DNA of 43,296 bases, taken from assembly GCF_001039355.2 (NCBI RefSeq), contig NW_019775951.1, positions 114,949-158,244 of the forward strand. Reading direction: 5' to 3'. The position numbers and the translations under genes are program-made. This document shows, in pieces, positions 41,363-43,296 of the stretch (positions within the stretch are counted from its first letter, which is position 1; each line of letters starts with the position of its first letter). The DNA comes from Lingula anatina. Its lineage: Eukaryota > Brachiopoda > Lingulata > Lingulida > Lingulidae. Under the pieces are notes generated by a model. It worked only from the letters and a program-made list of their open reading frames with translations, did not search any database and was not told the origin of the DNA.

Positions 41363-43296
41363 AGATTCCCAGCAGGGATTACACAGCAAGCATTCAAGTT
41401 GGTCAGTGGATCAGTTGACTCAGTGTTGCGAATGTGTTCAAAGACAAGTCAAGCAGCTTCCTTTCTTTATCAGTATCAGTGCCATCATCATCATCATCTT
41501 TGTCATCAGAAACTCATGACAGGGTTGGTGAACGTGTCCCTTTATTGGGAAATTTCACCCTTTTATGTAGAAAAGAGGAGTTTAAAGAGTTGAGGATGAT
41601 GTAGATTGGGATTTTTTTAATGTGGAAAATATAGGAGAGTAGACATGGACATGACTGAAAGGGGGATATTCTATCCAAAGTTTCATTCACAGGCCATTTA
41701 AGCATATTTTTATAGGAGGGATACAGTTTTCTCATTGTGAACTACTGAATTATCTTATATCAGAATTAACCTGATAAATTAGTAGCTAAGTAAAAGATAA
41801 CTATTGGTCGTCAGTAATTTTCTGAAAGAGTTCTGTGAAATTGGTCCAGTGCACATAATTCCTAAATGCCAGACAGGACTGCTGAATGTTGTCCCCTTTC
41901 CCCATGGTGAGAAAACAAAAACTAATGTCTGCCAGTTGCTGTGTGTTTTATTTTGACACATGTGCCCAATGTGGAATTGTAATTTGTGTGTTTTCTTTGC
42001 GGCCAGGAGGGTGGGTCCAGATAACAAGGGACTGTGGTCAATTTTACACCAAATTTGAGGTTTAAATGAAGAGACGCTGGGTCGGAAATGCCTAGGACTG
42101 TGTTGTAGTTTGAATTTTCGAGAATTTTTTTTTTCATAAAATGATCTGTGCTGAAAAATGGTCTAAGATTTTAGGCTGAATTTTAAGTCTGCTACCGTTT
42201 CAATTTTCAGATAAATCCATAGTAGTCTATAGTATGAAACATAGCATTTTAATGTCCATCTCTTACTAGTATTCTTTCCTTCCTGCAGGCAAGGGGGGGG
42301 GTTAATAAGCAGCTGGCATTATTTTTCTTCTTGTATCAACAAAAGCAGGTCATAAATCATCAGTGAAGTATCACTGTATCCAGCAGGGATATTGCGCCAT
42401 CACAGTCCCTATAAATATTGACATTTTGGTTCATTTCCCTCCTAAGACACAGGCTTCCCATACCCTTAAACAGCTGGAAAACCAGTTGACATTTTTTCCC
42501 TGACCCATTTCCCTCCCCGATTTTGCTGAAATGAAAATATTGATACTTTGAGTGACCTTTTTTTTTTTGGAGAGATACACTGTCAGCCATTTTGCCATTG
42601 TCATCAAATTATCTCCTTAAATAATGGACTTTACTGACATATTTTCCTAAAATGTCCACCAGTACCTTCCACAGTGGTCACTGCGTGATGTAAAGCAATC
42701 AACACTCCCTTGCTTGTCAAGACATTTGTGTAGTGTCAGGATTCTGGATGAATTGTGAAGAAAGAGTGCACATGTTTGATATAATTCTTGTCTCTGCCAT
42801 CTGTGTTTATTTATGCTGGGACTTGAGGAGTGTTGCATTGAAGAAAAAGTTATTTTTTTTTTTTTTTTCTTAAAAAATGTGGTAGTTTTGTAACTGTTGT
42901 TTTGTTCTTCTAAATAATCTGTATCCTTCATCCCTGACTTTTCTCATAACCATTCCTTCCCAGAATGATTAATTTTCTTTAACTGGGTTTTCTTGACAAA
43001 TTTTATGTTCCCATGGGAAGTAGAAAAAAAAGGAAAGGGAAAAAACAAGTTTCTCCTAATCACTGGATTAGTTGACTGGTGTTGTATTGATTAATATATA
43101 TCGATTAAACAAAAAAAGATTAACTGGAATGTAAGAAAAATGTTTGTAATTTACTGCCATATATCTCCCAGTTACCTCACATACTGCCAATCCCAGAAAT
43201 AAGTCCTGTTCACATCGAGATTCAATTAAACTTCAGACTAATTGACCAAAATTGCATGTGGCTATCTGGTGAGAGATTCTTTTGGTTAATAGAAAG

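Larger units (their letters stand above)
41063..43296 (+). other. EPB41L5: EPB41L5 intron 5, 5' part
   Basis: Begins GTAAGT. It contains the second copy of a dispersed repeat (41088-41169) and MITE F4 (41173-41362). The remaining 1.9 kb is AT-rich with a short poly-G run (42293-42301) and no recognisable exon. Confidence 0.7.

Overview
The window is nuclear DNA of an animal, most likely a marine invertebrate bilaterian. It has interrupted genes with GT-AG introns, one first intron of about 22.5 kb, AT-rich non-coding DNA, many long dinucleotide tracts and poly-G runs, and a dense load of short non-autonomous DNA transposons. I cannot name the species or phylum; mollusc, brachiopod, echinoderm and hemichordate are all possible.

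Three protein-coding genes can be supported. (1) At the left edge, plus strand, are two exons (363-632, 1067-1387) of a small multi-span membrane protein of about 194 residues that I do not recognise. (2) On the minus strand, three coding exons (8332-8123, 7567-7450, 5747-5056) join in frame to a 339-residue protein that I identify as TMEM177, a mitochondrial inner-membrane protein linked to COX20/COX2 assembly. Genes 1 and 2 are tail to tail. (3) On the plus strand, starting at 9585, are five exons (9585-9725, 32250-32354, 35298-35340, 40218-40296, 40965-41062) encoding the first 155 residues of a FERM-domain protein of the EPB41L5/Yurt group. The rest of that gene lies beyond the right edge. 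TMEM177 and EPB41L5 are head to head, with 1.25 kb between their start codons and a consensus CRE (TGACGTCA) between them. TMEM177 and EPB41L5 are also close neighbours in human (2q14.2, with PTPN4 between them), so this looks like ancient microsynteny.

Nearly everything else recognisable is repeat. I resolved several families of short inverted-repeat elements with no coding capacity: family A (seven copies of about 215-225 bp, most with TAA/TTA duplications, PIF/Harbinger-like) and its divergent relatives B (three); family D (two almost perfect palindromes flanked by TTA); family C (two); family E (two, one split by a D element); family F (four); and family G (two). Three of the A/B elements sit within about 10-25 bp of exon landmarks: the TMEM177 stop codon, the TMEM177 first splice donor, and the EPB41L5 exon 4 acceptor. 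There is also a tandem array near 20.2-21.3 kb, a 39-bp tandem repeat near 3.9 kb, a cluster of AGGTCA nuclear-receptor half-sites near 24.76 kb, and many microsatellites.

I found no bacterial or viral operon, CRISPR array, rRNA, convincing tRNA or transposase gene. The most notable observations are the conserved gene pair with a possible shared promoter, the palindromic MITE families with a dated nested insertion, and the MITE insertions at exon edges.
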